Position numbers and translations under genes: made by a program | The notes under the pieces: generated by a model | What the model was told of the DNA's origin: nothing | The model's database searches: none | The model's input: the letters and a program-made list of their open reading frames with translations, nothing else | Part shown: positions 46,157 to 58,995 of the stretch, one piece after another | Numbering within the stretch: position 1 is the first letter of the stretch | How the letters are laid out: each line of letters begins with the position of its first letter | DNA from: Selaginella moellendorffii | Lineage: Eukaryota; Streptophyta; Lycopodiopsida; Selaginellales; Selaginellaceae | DNA length: 64,000 bases | Assembly: GCF_000143415.4 (NCBI RefSeq) | Contig: NW_003314277.1 | Coordinates: 2,130,043 to 2,194,042 of the forward strand | Reading direction: 5' to 3'

Positions 46157-46469
46157 CAGTATATAAGCAACTAAAGAGAACGACTTAAGAGACTATTCAT
46201 GGAGTTATATTAATATCAGAGCGGTTCACGCGTCCGACTTTATTGGTTATCTAAGGGAATCACACTACATATTAATTGACATCTAGTAAGTCCAATTTAC
46301 TCTAGCTAGGCTTAATCCAAGGGGTAGAATGTCAAAAGAGCGGGGCTCTTAGAAGAGTTGCAGCTCTTAACTTCCATTTATGAGGGCGTGAACTTGCAAG
46401 GTAGCGTGATGGATTGTAAACAAAAAAAAATAAAACAACTTGAGAGACAATTCATGGGATTACACCATA
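46157..46469 (+). mobile_element. 303-bp TRIM/SMART with about 49-bp LTRs
   Basis: 5' LTR 46162-46209 (TATAAGCAACT...GGAGTTATA), primer site TATCAGAGC (within 46211-46222), internal region homologous to the Cassandra-like copy at 25 kb, then 3' LTR 46415-46464 (TGTAAACA...GGGATTACA). Flanked by CAGTA (46157-46161) and CCATA (46465-46469), a decayed duplication. The forward LARD copy keeps the uninterrupted site (AGCCAGTACAAACT on its minus strand, near 39394-39407). The LTR equals the first about 40 and last about 9 bp of the 194-bp LTR at 25118-25311, without the 5S part. Confidence 0.8.
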
Positions 46470-47940
46470 CAAACTAGTTAAGGGGTTGGAGTTGACTTTG
46501 GTTAACTCAAACTTTAATAAGTAGTTTGTATGATATGGCCCAAAAGGGATGTTATTTTTTGGGGCTAAAGCAATTGAATTGAAAAAAGTCTAGAGTTGGT
46601 GTAGAAAAGTGGTCATTGCACTTTTCTGAAAAAGTGACCCTTGTACCTTTTTTTTATACATTATACTTAGTGGCAAATTGCATCTTACATTTCATTAAAC
46701 TCTATTAAAATAGTGATCTTTTATTGATTTTGACTTAATCTTAGTAACTCTATGCCTTAATTGAGGATAGTGATGTCCAACTTAATTGTTTGTGATTAAG
46801 ATATTAGTACCTATACTATAGCTTTATCCATTAGGAGGTTGTGTATCATATGAGTCCATCTTATAATCTTCACTTTGGTTTTTGTTAGGTGTTGATCATC
46901 TATAACTAACCTATTTAGTTATGCTTAGAGTTATTAACTAAACATGTTAGTGAGATTATTGCACTAGGATTGGATTCAGGTAGTCATTTATTCTTACTTG
47001 TCCATATTCCTATATAGTGTACCTTAAATGTTACCTTTTCTATTGGACAAATATATGACATAATGATGTGAGTGTAGCATTTGGGTCTCATGAAGGCAAG
47101 TTGAAGAGTGATTAGTTTCTTTGTAACTAATGATTACTTATAAACTTCGTTAAGGATTATTGACACTTGCTTCACTCAATAATGATTTAGCAGTGATGAG
47201 TTCACTTTACCAGATGGTGATTGTGTTTTTGGGCTTTCATGGTTTTTCCATGTAACATTTTAAACTTCAGTAATGTTAATATCAAGGCATCATCAATTCA
47301 ATGCTATCAACACTATAACAAAACTATAAAAAAGCAAAAGTGAATCATCACTCAAAACTTTTTAGCATCTAAGCTAGCCAAGGTTGAAGATACTTTTTTT
47401 TTTAGTATCAAGACCAATCTTTCAAGAATACTCAGTTATATATAACACCTTATCTAAGGACACGTCCAAGATTCAATGAAATCCAATACTATGGAATAAA
47501 CGCAACTAGATAATATTGACTGAGATAAAACTAAAATTAAATAAGATGAGATGTCATTTTGTTTCTCAATGAAGATGATGTTGATAGTTTAGCCATACCT
47601 TTATGTCATTAGCATTCATGCATTTGTTATGTAATAATTATATTCGCATTCAAACAAGTTGAGTGGCAAGTTAAGTTAGTTGTGTTCGAGATATGATTAT
47701 TTAATAAGGGTTGAGCTGCTTTGCAAGAGAAAGAATTAGTGATCAATATTAAAGTTATTAATTCTTTATTGGATTTAATTGAGGATTATATCAATTATTG
47801 ATCTTTTTATGCTTGTTATGAAGTGAGTTATTTCTTGTTGTGGAAGATGGATTCATTGAGGATTATTTGATGATCACTTATTGAGCATAGCTTCATTATA
47901 CTTAGAACAAACAAATAGCTTGTCTAGTATATTTTCTAGC

Positions 47941-48900
47941 TCCCTTTTCATCTTTTTTACTTATGGATTGGGCAGCAATGCTAATCCCCTAGTAGAGCTC
48001 AACTCCTAACACTCTCTACATACCAATAAATCTACCAGTAAATTGAAACTTTAGTCACATTTTTTCATGAAATCCTTATGTCAATAATGCCAAAGCTGCT
48101 ATTGATGTGCCCCTGCTTGAAATGCAAGGGCAGAGAGGTTCCCTAGAGCACCTTTTACCACCATTAGAATCCCTCTGGAAAGGGAAGCTGGATGTGTCAA
48201 TAAAGAATGTTATTTATAAGTGTGCATTTTACCTAGTGGACTACTACTATCTATGCCTTTATGGTGTTAGGATTTTTATGCCATAATATAGCAACAATTG
48301 CATCAACTAGTGGGTCATCAAGCAATTTATATGTGTTAATGAGTGCATTGGAACAGACGGACTCATAGATGGATCCACTTCAAGAGGCTCCAAAGCAGCT
48401 GAATAGAAGTAAGGGAAATTGCACAATTGAAGACATGCTCTAGTCGAGGATTTTGGAACCCTAATGGATTTGAACTATACTTCTGAGAGCTTTAAGGATG
48501 ATATGCTCTAGTTGATTTTTGACTCTTCCAAGTGATAAAACATGGCATCACTCATTGCAAAACTAAAGGATTGGAATGCAAAGCTCAATGGATAAAAAAC
48601 TCCATCAACATAGAAGCAGTTCAAATCATTATATAAGAGGTTGGGCTTGCCAATGCTTCAACTTTATGCAGTATGCTACCACAAGATTGCCAAGAAAAAA
48701 AAAGGATAAACAAAAGGTACTTGTCATCTGAACCCCCCTTACCTTTTCCTGTTATCTAGATGAGCAAAGAAAGTTTATGTATATGATATCAACTCATTTG
48801 ATGTTTACATGATGTTTATTACAAGAGTTCAAACATGCCAAATTTGCTTGACAACTAGAAAAGAAAGTGTCACCTTTCTGTACCAAGCTGTGGCTCCTCA
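47941..48900. other. unassigned sequence
   Basis: No ORF, LTR end or domain recognised. Confidence 0.4.
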
Positions 48901-48919
48901 ACTCAAATTGCACACTTAG

Positions 48920-49870
48920 TCAAGTACAGTGTGCATTAATGATCTTTAGCATAAGGATGAAATTTTTGGCATGGTATGCCATGTGACCAGTTTCCAAAAT
49001 GAATAACTCAATATTGGCATGGGATGAAGTGGCGAGAATTTTAGGATTTCCTAGATTCTGCAAAGGAGTTTCTTCTACCAATTCATTGCTCAATATGCAA
49101 GTGTTATTACCAACTGTGGCATCAACCTGATCCAACAACCATGTTAACAGGGAACTTTGATATCTGGTGCAATTAGTTACAGATATTTCACACAATTTTT
49201 ATAATTATACAAGAAGGGGTGGCCAGTCCTTAGATGAGGTAGAGAGGACTCAAGAAATGCTTCATGTTTGGCAAGTAAGGTGGAATATGAAACTCCAGAA
49301 CTCTAGATCCATCTTGGAAAAAAGAAAAAGAAATTAGTCAAAATGAAAATAAATATAAAACTACCTTGTTCCAACACAATATTCAATGGATGATTTAAGC
49401 ACTCAACTAGAGTTGCCTCTCATCATTCTTGATGTTGAAGACCATCTTTCTCCAAAACAAGGAAGGTTTTGGCTTGAGCAAAATTGTCTTCATCTGGTTA
49501 AGATAGCCAAAGAATCTCTCAAAACAGTAGCACCAAGTCACATCATGTGGCCTAATGCAAAGAATGTCATCAAGAAAGTGTCCATTTCTAACCATATGCT
49601 CAATTTATTATGGCTAAAAGTTGTGATGAAGAAAAATCACTTGGAATGGAGGTAAGGAATCCATTTGGTTGGACTTCCTGAGGAAAGGTATAGCTATAGG
49701 ATGCACAAGAAGTGTCTTATATGGAATTAGATGTGGTTTATAGGGAAAAACTGTAATGGTGGATAAAAATGTGCTAGAATTCTCTTTCATTTTAACTAAT
49801 GGAAGAGTTTTTCGACAAGGGGACAATGTTGTAATTTTAGCAACAAAAGGAGATTTAGGTTGATTCAAGC
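48920..49870 (-). pseudogene. possible decayed gypsy RT fragment
   Basis: Minus-strand frames include FLDDILCIRPHDVT followed by LLKPKPSLF, which resemble the RT YxDD segment and the following LxxKxSKCxF segment of Ty3/gypsy elements; the first Tyr is Phe. A frame 100-250 bp upstream could be the RT N-terminal region. Stops and frame changes throughout. By-eye similarity only. Confidence 0.35.
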
Positions 49871-50659
49871 ATGCATTTGTAGTATGAACAACAAAGGATG
49901 ATGCACATCAATCAAACCCTTTACAAAAGTGTACTTATAGTACTCCACCCACAAGAACAAGTCAACACTTCACACAATCATGCATCGAATGACTTCAGCT
50001 GAAATAATATGTAGTTTACTGAGCCCAGAAGGTCAAAGGAAACTGCTTGCTATTTTATAGCAATGAAAAGTGAGACAACTCTCAAGAATGCATTTTTGGC
50101 CAGAAGTTGGTGATATTGTCCAAATATCTTCTCCATAGTCAGGAGACAAGGTTTTGGTGCAAGATGGGTTGATGTAGTCAAGGTCAGTGAAAAGGAGTGC
50201 AATTACTTGGATGGTTCCTCAACTAGATAGACTATTTGAAAGAAAGAAGGAATAAAAAGCTCAACCTTGGAACTGTCTTCTTTGTGTAGTCCAAGTGACG
50301 ACTATAAAAAGTCGATACTAGACTATTTATAAGCTGTCAAAGTAAATTATTCCATTTGGCATGGCTGTAGCATTGTCTTGCCTTTGTAATCTAGACTACA
50401 CTATGGTCAGACTTCTACTTGGTGCACCGGCATCCAACAGCAGCTCATCAGCACTTGTGAATGCCAATCCTCAGCCTCTAACGCTTGGTGAAATGCAAAA
50501 AACATGAAACACAGATTGAATAAAATAAATTTTTGTTTTCCCTTACTGCAGACATCCACTTTCAGTATCATACTAGTCATGTTCGTTCCCCTTAGGCTAT
50601 GGTTTCCAAGGCAAGTGCAAAAAGAAGTGGACTGAAGAGAAGTAATGTGGTCGAAATCA

Positions 50660-52900
50660 ATCACCCATGCGAGGTGAAAAGCCATCAATGTCCAAAGCCC
50701 TTGCAGGAAAGGGAGCCCGCCTAGGACTTCAAAATTTCTTTTATTTGGAGCAGGAAATAGGGCCAAATGGTGAAGTCAATGTCCACCAGCATGCTGAGGC
50801 CGAGCATCAGCAGGACAAGCTGCAACTGTTGCTACTGTGGGTTCCAACTAGTGATCAGGGCAAGCATGCAAAGGCTAAGAACCAGCAGAAGAAGCCACTG
50901 TTGTTATGGATTCCAGCTGGTGATCAGGGCAAGGACACAAGGGCTGAGCACCAGTAGCTGCTGGAGGTGACCAGGGCAATCACAAAGAGGCCAAGAACCA
51001 GCAGGAGCATCCCAAGGCTGAGGAGCTGCCCTTTTTACTATCTAGTGACAAGGCTGCTGTCCAGGTCAGTGAGTAGGGCAAGCACATTGATGCCAAACAT
51101 CAGCAAGGAAAGCACTATGACAAGCAGCAGCAGGAGCAAGTCGGCCAGTATCAGGAGGAGCAAGTCAAGCAACAGGATGCCGATTATAAGCTTGGAGTTC
51201 CTTATGGTGGAAAAGGAGGGGAAGCTCAGGCCTCCAAAACTCAAGCCGTAAGTTGTGAAGTAAGAGCACATGCCAAATGTTCTTCATATGTTTGTGAATT
51301 GATTCTTTGTGTGCAGCAGGAGGACCAGTTTGAACCTCAAAAAAGGTAAGCTCTTTTCTTGTGATTATAGAAACCATAAACATGTTTTTCGTTCTATAGT
51401 GCTCAATGAGGATGAAGAGGACTTAGCTGCATTTTGCTTGGGATTTATCCAAAGAAGTCAGAGGATATCGGATAAAAAAATCACCACTGAGATGTAGGAA
51501 GTAGATGGTAGAAGTTAAGGAGGCTTATGGCATCGGAAGGAAGCTGTTACATCTGCTAAAGTCATGGATTTGAATGATGAGGTGAAGTTTTCTAGTATGA
51601 TGACGAGTGATTATGTACCAGATTTAGCTATAGATCATGATACAGGATGTTTTTAGGAACAAAGGAAATCACAAGGTTGGTTGGCAAGCTTTGAAGGAAT
51701 GTGGCTATCATAATCAATAGTAGATTTAGTTAGAATCCACAAGCAGATAAAATAGGTAATAGATGATAGGATTGAGCTCTCCACTCTCCTGCAAGTTTGC
51801 TGTGCTAGTGGGATCTAGAGGCCTTCTAAATCTTGAGGTTCTTCATTTTTTTGAGTTGAATTTTAAAGCTCAACTAGTTTGTCCAAGCTTCTACACAAGC
51901 AAGGAATTTATTTGTGGACAAGCTGTGGTACTTAATAGAGATGGCTACATGTATCATGAGGGTCAGATGTGGTCTATTCTAGAAGTGTGTATCTTCCACT
52001 TGACTGGTTTGGGGAAGCAGCATCACATTCCAACTTCCATAAAGGTGATTGTTGACATAACAATTAAGGTAACTTAAAATTTCCATTGCTTTACACTTGA
52101 ACAGGAAACACTAAAATGGCCTGAATCTTACTATGTTAGCATAGACGAGGAGAAGGAGCCTTGAACACCTTTGCAATCTTAGCCACTAGTATAAAAGCAG
52201 TTAGCAAAGCCTGAATTGAAACGATCTACAGAGTTTGTGAAGGTAAATCGAGTCAATTGGTGTTATGTTTTACTTATAGCTGCTTACAAGAACCTGCAGA
52301 GGAAACTCTTTCATCCTACAAACTCTCAAGGCAAAAAAAAATTAAAGAGAACAAAAGTCACTTAGAATAGGTAGGAATGTTACCTGCAAAAGAATGCCTA
52401 TAGCAAGTAAGTAATTGCTCCTCTTGTTTAATGGTTTCACTTTTCTTATTTTTCCTTACTATTAACCATTTAGGAAGTAGCACAGTTCTCAAGACAAAGA
52501 AGACATCCACCTAAAAGGCAAGCACTAAGAGTTGTATTGCCGCATGAAGATAAGGAAGTTAGTATTGCTAGTTTCTCTCCAATCTAACATTCTTTAACAT
52601 CTTTCAATCAAGCTTCAGGAGTAGACCGAAAAAAAAGAAGAGGTAAGGATTAATCGTAGTAATATTGGAAAGAGCTATGACCATTGGGCAGGAAGTTCTA
52701 CACCCTATAAAAAGAGGAAGAGGACAACCACCAAAAAATCCAGCCCCAATAGCTACAAAGTTGGATGAAAATAAGGAAGTAAGTATTTTCTTTGTTTGTG
52801 ACTGTTTATGAGGCAATTGTTCCTTTGATTTTTAGGATTATCATATTGGAGTATGGCTATACCTTCTGGACAAGGATTATAGTCATGCATCAGAAGCCAA
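50660..52900 (+). pseudogene. decayed intron-containing locus, Gln/Lys-rich
   Basis: Plus-strand blocks of coding-like sequence are separated by short A/T-rich segments with plausible splice sites, for example TTTGTGTGCAG|CAGGAGGACC (51317) and AAAAAAG|GTAAGCTC (51347), and CTTGAACAG|GAAACACT (about 52107). One block (50.8-51.25 kb) is rich in Q, K, E and H with loose internal repeats containing DQGK. A later block has RGRGQPPKNP, similar to an AT-hook. Stops interrupt several blocks. I do not recognise a family; it may be a dead gene or a transposon gene. Confidence 0.3.
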
Positions 52901-53499
52901 AGTCTAGAAAACAAGGTGAGTATGACAGAGAGATCAAATGAACTAAGGTCTTACTTTATTATTGTGATGAAAACTATTGTAAGTGGTCAGCATTCCTATT
53001 TTCTTCCAGATCCACTAGAAGAGTATGTCATCACTATTGGTGATCTTGAAATATATGATTTCAAGCATTTGATTTAGTGGCCAATGGAGTATCTAGCTTG
53101 ACTGTTATTGATAAATGTAGAGAAAAGACTTACTTGAAATTATTAATCTGACTCTTTGAATAGATATCACTAGAAGAATTATACCATTAAACTATCTTAA
53201 ATTACTATCATCACAATAAACTAGAGCTGAATATATAATTTATTAAAACCAATGTATTATTATTTCTAGTTTTAAATATGGTTTCTTGTGAAACAAGTGT
53301 TTAGCAATTCCCACCAATATCAAATAAAACAGACAATCTATGGTAAACTATAAAGAATATGCAAAACACAAAAAGCTAGAAGCTATAAATGATAACAAAA
53401 TGTGGAAACTAGAGCTAATAATCCAAAATGACTTCTCTAACAATTCCTAAACAATGGAGCAATAAACTATATAAACCCAAAAAAAACAAAGCTTGAAAA

Positions 53500-55060
53500 A
53501 TCTAATATAATTAGGTCCTACAAAGAACAATTAGAAGTTTTGCATTGATTATCTTTAATGTTAAAGAAGAAAGCATAGGATAACTTATAATGTTGTCCTT
53601 AACATAAAATTATGCTTAACAAGTGATCATAAAATTAATCCTTCATGAATCACATAACAATAAGTGTAATAAAATTTCTTAATATTCAAGAACCTACAAC
53701 TCCAACTCAAATATCAAACTAACCCATCCTTTTGCAAAGATCGTATAAACTATGACTAAACCATTTTTCAAGGAAAAGCAAAAGCTATACCCATATTAAA
53801 TAATCATGCCAAAACCATAAATACCTTAACTTGTCACTTAGCTTGTTTAAACATCAATATGCTAATCAATATTTAGTAGTATTTGGGGTTATCCTTTATT
53901 AATGACCTAGCTATAGATACAAGAAGTGAATCACTACATATAATATTTAATACGAATCCAACTATGGACTAAATGTTAATTTAATGGAGGTGAAACTAAC
54001 ATGCTATCATGAGAAATCATGTGAAGCTTAAGAATATCATCCTTTGCAATACTATTTAATAAAGCAATCTTATCATTATTAAACCCTTATTGAGCTAAAC
54101 AAGCATGAATAAACCTTAGCTAAATCTATCAGTAATCATTTAGCTAGAAGTATTTAACCATCACTCTTTAAACACTAAATTTATATTATTAAATTGTGTA
54201 TTTAAAAATTAAAATAAAGATCATTTAGATAGACTTGTATATGTATACAACCTAACCAAGGCACTCAAACAGAGTTAAAATTAGTAAGAGTCTATGACCA
54301 CTCTTATAAAGTCTAACATAATTAAAAGTGAAACACAGTTCACTAGAGAGATGCAAGGGTCACCGTTTTAAAAGAGCATAATAACCACTTTTTTACTCAA
54401 ATTCAAGATTTGTCTTAATCCCAAAAGTTAGGATCTTTTTTAGGCCATATCATACAAATCACTTCTAAAATAGAAATTAATTGAATCATTAATTACTAAT
54501 GGCTCACAAAAATAGAATAGTTTTTCTATACAATGACTAATAGATCAACTATTGGAAAAGCTCAGAAAATCCTATAAAAAAATTTCCATCCTAAAAAAAT
54601 AATAATTCTCAATTTAGAAAAAAGCATAACCAACTTCCTTCTACTTACAACTTCATATAAATTCACCTTAACATTGATCTTTAAAATTTATAAGCATTTA
54701 GCCATTTAAAATTGAGCATTATAACCCTAATCTAACAATAACAAGTCTAAGTAAAATGGTTTAGCACTTCATTAGTATCTATCCCATGGCATACCATTTA
54801 TAAAACAATCACACCTAATATGAGTTTGTAATGAATCATATACTTATATATATTTGATTCATGATGACTCTCTTTTTGGTCTCAACCTTAATTAAACCTT
54901 AAGTTTGCATTCACATTGCTTTCAACCAGTTTTAGAAAAGTTTTTCAAAGAATACAACAATAACTACTTGAACCAATATGCAATCTTAATTGATCCAACT
55001 ATCATCATGCTTAAGAAGGATCCACTAGTGCTTAACACAATGTCATTTTTAGCAAACCAA
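53500..55060 (-). repeat. third LARD internal fragment
   Basis: Direct homologue of about 37800-40860 with deletions. For example AAGTTTGCATTCACATTGC at 54901 matches 40707, and AAGGATCCACTAGTGC at 55015 matches 40836. More diverged. No LTR seen at either end. Confidence 0.65.
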
Positions 55061-55253
55061 TGGGAGGCTACATCTGATGGTAACACAAAGCCTCTAGTAT
55101 TCTTATCAACTCCCAAATGCTCTGTCAATCGACACACAGCCACTAGAAAAGAATATAAATAATATAATTCTATTTACATAAAGTATAAAAACTACCTTTT
55201 ACTAAAAACTAAAATTCTTAAAACCTTTATTTTTATTTTAAAAACATTCTATA

Positions 55254-55429
55254 TGTGAGTGCATGGAATATGGAAAGGGAATATAGAAAATGTGCATATC
55301 AATTAGCCCAAAAACCCTAGCTTATATACAAGAGCGAGTGGTCTGGATTGAAAACAATCTAACAGCTACTAAAATCCCACTACGCTAATATTAGTATACG
55401 GCATCATAGCCATACACTTGGCCCTCACA
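55254..55429 (-). repeat. 3' LTR of the defective gypsy element
   Basis: TGTGAGTGC...CCCTCACA, 176 bp; homologous to 60105-60278. Confidence 0.8.
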
Positions 55430-55559
55430 TCATCTCCTTCTCTCGGAATAATGGAAGACCATCAGGGTTCTCTTGTAGACAAGCCAGGATTTGGAGGAAC
55501 ATCAGGAGGAGGCATCGGTAGATCTGTAGGTGGTATTTAACTGCTCCTAATCTCTTTGT

Positions 55560-56514
55560 ATGAAGCATTTTAACTGTTGCACATGCACAATCTCTGAAGG
55601 ATTGGCCTGCTAGACGTCATATCAAACTTCATAAACTTGTGGTCTAACTTGCCGCAACATTCGATACGGTCCTTTCCACTACACAAAGAGCCCCTTAAAT
55701 AAACCATGTACCGTAAGATAGGGAAAATGGACTAATACCAAATCATCCACTTTGTACACCGCAGGTGGACGATGATGGGAGTTGTAGTGCCATTGTTGTC
55801 CCACTTGTACATGGCCTAAGTGTTCAGCAAACTCTACTTGAACAAGTGGAAGAATGCTCATAAAATACTAATCCCACAATCTAGCATCGGTAGTTCGTGG
55901 CAATCGCAAAGGTAAACCCAACTCTGTTGGTAATATTGGATCATGACCATATAGGAGTTTATATGGTGAAGCACCAACAAAACTCTACACCCCTGTGACA
56001 TATGTATACTGAAGAGATGGCAAATGACCATCCCAATCTGAATGCTGAAAGTTCACATACTTCGTAATCATCCCTTTAATGTCCGAATGAGCTGTTCCAC
56101 CAGACCATTTGATTGTGGATGATAAGCATTCGTGAAAGTGTGGTGTATCCCCAACCGAGATGTCAAAACATGAAATGCCTCAACCATAAATGCAGGACCA
56201 TTATCTGAAAGAATTCACTCTAGACAAGAATGCTAGAATACCACTCGATTGAGGAGGAAGTATCCAATAGCGGTTGCAAAGGTGCTAGCAAGAGCACCAA
56301 CTTCTACCCAACAAATCAAGTAGTCAAAAGCAATAATCACATACTCATTGCCAGCAGTCGACCGTGGAAAAGGTCCCATAAGATCAAATGCCACCAACTC
56401 AAATGGACGGGAAACTGCAATTGACTCCAACCGTCCTTCCATGGCATGAGGGGGAGTATTATGAGCTTGGCACCAAACGCAGCTATGCACATACTGGATA
56501 ACATCACGTCGCAT
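55560..56514 (-). pseudogene. integrase of the defective gypsy element
   Basis: Conceptual translation shows IQYVHSCVWCQAHNTPPH (C-x2-C of the zinc finger) followed by PFELVAFDLMGPFP with the first catalytic Asp. The rest of the core is scattered across frames, and the C-terminal part (VYKVDDLVLVHFPY) is at 55.7 kb. Broken by stops and frameshifts. Confidence 0.65.
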
Positions 56515-56640
56515 CTCTGGCTAATAGAAAGACTTGCATAGCTTTTCGGTTACACGACGATGTCCCATATGGCCACCTAGAATAGGAGAATCATGGTAAG
56601 CATGGAGAAACTGTGGAATAAAGATAGAAGGCACCACTAG

Positions 56641-57927
56641 CTATAAATGATCATCAGGATCCGTCCCCACAAAATAAAGAAGGCCTTCTTCAAAACGATA
56701 TTGAGAATGTAAATGCCAGAAAGGCAAGTTATTAATAAGTGATGCAAGATTCTCAAACCCCTCTTGAAGCCTTCGAATCCATGGCTGAAGCTTTTGAGCC
56801 TCGCGAACCTCATCAAAAGAAGGTAGATCTTGCTCTACGCATTGTGGATATTGAACGTCAAGTATAGCAACCACCAACAGCACAGAATCCTTGTCTAGAA
56901 AATCCACAAATGCTGGAACAACAGACTTGTCAGAAACATGAGAAGAGAGTGGAGAAGGAAGAGAAGCTTGAGAAAGGGCATCAGCATCAGCCATAGAACT
57001 CCCTGGGTGATGAATAACATCAAAATCATATATCTGAAGTTTCAAAGCCCACCAAGCAATACGACCAACTAGGTTCTTCTACTTCAGTAATGAAGTAACG
57101 GCAGTATGGTCACCTTTAAGTAACGTCCGAAAACCATGTAGATATGTATGAAGTTTCTCGAAACCCTAGACTACTGCTAAACACTCATTCTCTGTTGTGG
57201 AGTAGTTCATCTCCGCTGGTTGTAATGTACGGCTTATATACGCAATGGGATGGTGCTGACCAAGCACACTCGAGCTTTCTTGCATCAACACTCCTCCAAG
57301 ATTAATGTCAGAAGCATCCACGTGCAAAATAAAAGGTCGAGTGTAGTCAGGATATGCCAAAACCGGAGGAGTCGTCAATAACTCTTTGAAATCCATGAAT
57401 GCCCACTCACAATCTGGAGACCAGATGAAAGATGATGTTGATGACTTTAACAACGCTCGCAATGGTGCAGTGCAATCAGAAAGATGATCCACAAAGTGAT
57501 CTAGATACTGCATATTACCCAAGAACCATTGCACATCATTTACACACCTCGGAGTAGGGAGCTTTAAAACAGCCACAAGTTTGTCAAGATCAACTTGCAA
57601 ACCCTCACGAGAAATATGGTACCCAAGATAAGTTGTGTCCTTGGACCTAAACATGCACTTTGACCACTTCAGCTTTAAACCAACATCCCGTAGTCAATCC
57701 AACACTTTACGAACATCACAAATGTGCTCCTCCTACATCCCCTCCGAGTGGATCAAGACATCATCAATGAAGTCAGCAGTCACTTCCAGCATATCGCAAA
57801 GAACCTCATCCATCATTTGCTGAAAAGTTGTTGGAGCATTATTTAAACCAAATGGCATCACCAAGAACTCATACAATCCAAATGGTGTATGTAAAGTAAT
57901 CTTAGGAATATCTTTTTCAGCCATCAA
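56641..57927 (-). pseudogene. RT and RNase H of the defective gypsy element
   Basis: One frame from 57927 to 56641. RT palm with MPFGLNNAPTTFQ and ADFIDDVLIHSEGM (FIDD instead of YxDD); thumb and connection (DTTYLGYHISREGLQ, WFLGNMQYLDHFV); RNase H with LHVDASDINLGGVL and NECLAVV; then DVIHHPGSSMADADALS. Stops at 57735-57733 and 57168-57166 and near 57076 and 56643 are TAG, at sites where Gln or Trp is expected. Confidence 0.78.
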
Positions 57928-58526
57928 TACTTGTTAGTACCTAGAAGCAAGATCTAGCTTGGTGAATTAACAACTTCGCCTTAGACGATCCAAGAGATCA
58001 GTAGTGTGAGGAAAAGGGTACACATCCGAGATCATCACTTCATTTAACGAACAATAGTCGATACAAAAACAAATACTCCCATCAGGCTTCGTCACAAGAT
58101 GAGGTTCACATGCCTAAGGACTCTGCGACTTTTGAATAACACCCTTCTCCAACATCTTCTTAATGTTTGCACGTAAAATCTTGGGTGACCGACGATGAAC
58201 AAGAACCTTGATTGGATGAGCATCCCCAATTGATGACGTGTGGCAATCTTGGCCCCAAATGATAGGTCAAAGTCAAAAAGATCAAAATACTCCTTCATAA
58301 GCCAGTCAACTGCTGCAACACAAAGATTGTTAGAGGGATCAGAAAAGGGAAGAGTAGAACAAGATGGGAACATAGGAGGAAATAATGGGGGGACAAAAGT
58401 AATGGAAGCAGAGGTAGAAATAAAGGGACGAAGAAGTACAAAAGTGAGAGAAATTGATGAAACATAAGGAAGTATGAGAGAAGGGGGAGAAGTCTCAAAG
58501 TCACACTTGGCATGATTGCACTGCAA

Positions 58527-58829
58527 CTAATCCATACCAAGGATGAGGTCAAAAGCTTGACTTGGCACCACCCACAAGGACTGCAACTCAAGCTCGAGAT
58601 CGCCCACACGCACAACTAGGTCTGCCTCATCCCGTGCATATGCATGTGTACGACCGTTGCAACCGTTGCCATAAAGAATGAAAACTGGTTCTACCACACG
58701 ATGCAAGTGTAAACGGCAACATGTGGCAACAGATCGAGCAATAGAAGATAAACTCGAACCTATATCAACCAACACGGAGAGAATAATAGGAGACCTCTTA
58801 TTATAAAAACGAGCTTGGAAAGTAAACAC
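58527..58829 (-). pseudogene. protease of the defective gypsy element
   Basis: LVDIGSSLSSIA corresponds to the aspartic protease D-T/S-G-S motif but reads DIGSS, a likely inactivating change. DLILGMD near the end is the family's D-I-I-L-G-M-D strand. Confidence 0.65.
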
Positions 58830-58995
58830 TAGATGAACCGGTGCTAAGTGAACCCCTTGATGATACTCCCGAAATAAAGATGAGGGGTCACTGACTTATT
58901 CACGCAAGGTCCCTCCGTTACTCGTGCGACTCCTCATTTCCCAGATGCATCGCAGTGTCTAGACCTTCCACTGTAGCAGCACCAATAGGATGTTG

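Larger units (their letters stand above)
43125..47940 (+). mobile_element. second LARD-like element, opposite orientation, 3'-truncated
   Basis: 5' LTR 43125-44285 (starts TGTTGCAAATGTG, ends CATATGCTATA), decayed primer site TTTAGTATTAGAAG (44286-44299), then an internal region homologous by reverse complement to 36723-41257. Homology fades near 47940 and no 3' LTR is seen. More diverged from consensus than the first copy. Carries a 303-bp TRIM at 46162-46464. Together the copies form a large imperfect inverted repeat about 1.3 kb apart. Confidence 0.75.
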
